Below, in pieces: positions 62,891 through 64,000 of a stretch of DNA of 64,000 nucleotides; the stretch's first letter is position 1, and the number at the start of each line of letters is the position of its first letter. The stretch covers positions 1,868,808 to 1,932,807 of the forward strand of contig CM030939.1 in assembly GCA_018136815.1 (NCBI GenBank). The letters run 5' to 3'. The translations under genes and the position numbers were made by a program. Below the pieces are notes generated by a model that worked only from the letters and a program-made list of their open reading frames with translations, did not search any database and was not told the DNA's origin. The stretch comes from Isochrysis galbana. Its lineage: Eukaryota > Haptophyta > Isochrysidales > Isochrysidaceae.

Positions 62891-63711
62891 GACGTGCCCT
62901 TGTTGCTGTCATCACGCTCGGGGAAGCGTGTCCGAGTTAGGGGCCAAGTTGGAAACGGGAGGCACAAACGAAACACAAGACGTCTTCCGCTTGATGGGTC
63001 CCCGTGTTTATGTTTGTCTGCGCGCGGTCAACCCCCGAGTTAGGGGCGAAGTTAGGGGTCAGTAGAAATTATATACCTAAAAAGCCGGGAGGGGCGTGAC
63101 AAAAAAAAGGAACCTCGAGTTGCACCCTCTAACCTGGGCCCATACATAGAGCACAAGGGGAGATGCCGCAAGGCGGGTAGTGAGGGAGTGGGAAGGGAAA
63201 GGGCATGGCTACAGAAGTGAATCCCAGTGCCACGCGCGAGGCGAGAATATTAAAAGTTTTTTTTACTCACTCGCGTATGGGCCGCCCGCCCTTGTGCTCT
63301 CCCGCACTCTCTACGCACCGCACCGCCGAGAGCGGCGCAGGCGCCACGATACGCCACGAAGAAGGGTAGCGTCACAACATATGTATAGCCGTCAGCCAGT
63401 GGAGCAGCAAGAGCAGCACGAGGGAAAGGAAGGCAGCACCTCACAGCCCAAGATGGCATAGTGCTGGCACGCTAGCTGCGCACCTCATCGTGGGATGGCA
63501 AGCATCTCAAGCAGTTCAAGGTGTTCTTAGTGTGCCATGCCAGAGCTATTGCATTTTTTGATATTGGCACGCCAGGCGCCCACCCAAGCGCCAAAATTGG
63601 TGGCGACCTCCTCAAATCCTAATAATTGGTGGCGCCGCAGCTACCGCTACCTGGTGCGGTGGATGCAATCGTCTTGCGATGCAGAGTAGCTGTTGTGCAA
63701 GTTGAGATGTT
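62891..63711. other. Intergenic, repeat C and flanks
   Basis: 63133-63300 holds repeat C copy 4 within a larger unit whose ends are inverted (GGGCCCATACATAGAGCACAAGG facing CCCTTGTGCTCTCCCGC). GGGGCGAAGTTAGGGG-type words repeat at 62935 and 63044. No gene recognised. Confidence 0.45.
63201..63268 (+). repeat. MITE-like repeat C, copy 4
   Basis: GGGCATGGCTACAGAAG, CCACGCGCGAGGCGAGAATA, TTAAAAGTTTTTTTTAC; closest in its flanks to the 32.8 kb copy. Confidence 0.75.
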
Positions 63712-64000
63712 CTATCCACGGTAGTAAAAGAAGGCGTCCCCGCCCGTACATGTGGCGTATTTGTAGATGCACTCCCGAACCGAGCGGTCTCTCTTGGATA
63801 TGATTTCCTTTGTGCACTCTTCCGTGAAGTCACAGCACATTCCGTACCCATCAACGGAAATGAAGGGAGGAAGCTGAGAAGTTCTCGAGGAGGCCACCAT
63901 CTTATCGTACACGATGCGAGTTACGTGCGAACCCATGTTGCCGACCACCATGTCTGCCCGCGAGAGGAGCTCAATCGCTGCCGCGAGAGAAAAAGGCACG
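63712..64000 (-). CDS. C-terminal exon of a second fucosyltransferase-like gene (partial)
   Basis: The frame is open to the right edge and stops at 63712. It contains AAIELLSRADMVVGNMGSHV followed by TRIVYDKMVAS, then PPFISVDGYGMCCDF. These align with LLVECDAFVGKFSSNVDRLT, YALMAARR and PPYISLDHPWCHDF of the gene at 55163-56894, so the two are paralogues or share a family. The last 35 residues are Cys- and Lys-rich (TEECTKEIISKRDRS, KYATCTGGDAFFYYRG). The N-terminal part lies outside the window. Confidence 0.6.
   Translation of the reverse strand, partial: VPFSLAAAIELLSRADMVVGNMGSHVTRIVYDKMVASSRTSQLPPFISVDGYGMCCDFTEECTKEIISKRDRSVRECIYKYATCTGGDAFFYYRG

Overview
The window is nuclear DNA from a GC-rich, intron-bearing microbial eukaryote that very probably carries a plastid of secondary origin. 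The reasons are: spliceosomal introns of about 90-440 bp whose exons rejoin in phase into conserved proteins; a digalactosyldiacylglycerol synthase and a DUF2470 flavin-barrel protein, both with signal-plus-transit-like N termini; a GT15 mannosyltransferase; two clear GC-AG introns, a splice type I recall as frequent in haptophytes such as Emiliania; and a dense load of hAT, foldback and copia-type debris. A haptophyte or a related chromalveolate-type alga is my best guess; the lineage is not proven. I saw no rRNA, tRNA, CRISPR array or prokaryotic operon.

Layout. 0-2.6 kb: 3' part of a gene whose C terminus resembles the AF4/FMR2 (AFF) homology domain. 2.6-7 kb: repeats, a hAT transposase tail, a TG microsatellite and a 1.3 kb foldback element with a pyrimidine core. 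7.1-9.3 kb: F-box/LRR protein. 9.3-13.4 kb: two halves of hAT transposases lying head to head. 13.5-14.9 kb (minus): membrane RING-H2 ligase. 15.3-17.6 kb: a hAT-like element with an 8-bp target duplication nested at the end of another inverted-repeat element. 18.2-22.4 kb: TPR-GT15 fusion glycosyltransferase. 22.5-23.8 kb: copia fossil. 24.4-28.7 kb: PMS2-type MutL. 28.7-30.2 kb: repeats. 30.2-32 kb (minus): small tail-anchored ORF and an APH/homoserine-kinase-like kinase. 33.2-34.4 kb (minus): PhyH-like dioxygenase. 36.3-37.2 kb (minus): unrecognised, possibly plastid protein. 39.1-39.8 kb: PSMD9/Nas2. 41.3-44 kb: DGDG synthase. 46.2-46.8 kb (minus): small methyltransferase. 47.2-48.7 kb: ERCC1. 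49.8-50.9 kb: TRAPPC1/Bet5. 52.2-53.2 kb: secreted proline-rich protein. 55.2-56.9 kb: fucosyltransferase-like protein. 58.4-61.0 kb: PPOX-like/DUF2470 protein. 62.6-62.9 kb (minus): small membrane protein. 63.7-64 kb (minus): end of a second fucosyltransferase-like gene.

Functional grouping. These are independently transcribed genes, not operons. Several concern glycan or lipid assembly and the secretory route (GT15, two fucosyltransferase-like genes, TRAPPC1, DGDG synthase), two DNA repair (PMS2, ERCC1), and three ubiquitin/proteasome work (F-box, RING-H2, PSMD9). Exon boundaries were inferred by eye from GT/GC...AG sites, reading phase and family conservation. Many starts are preceded by long purine/pyrimidine tracts, and several by a palindromic CTCTAGAG/AGTACTC-type motif.
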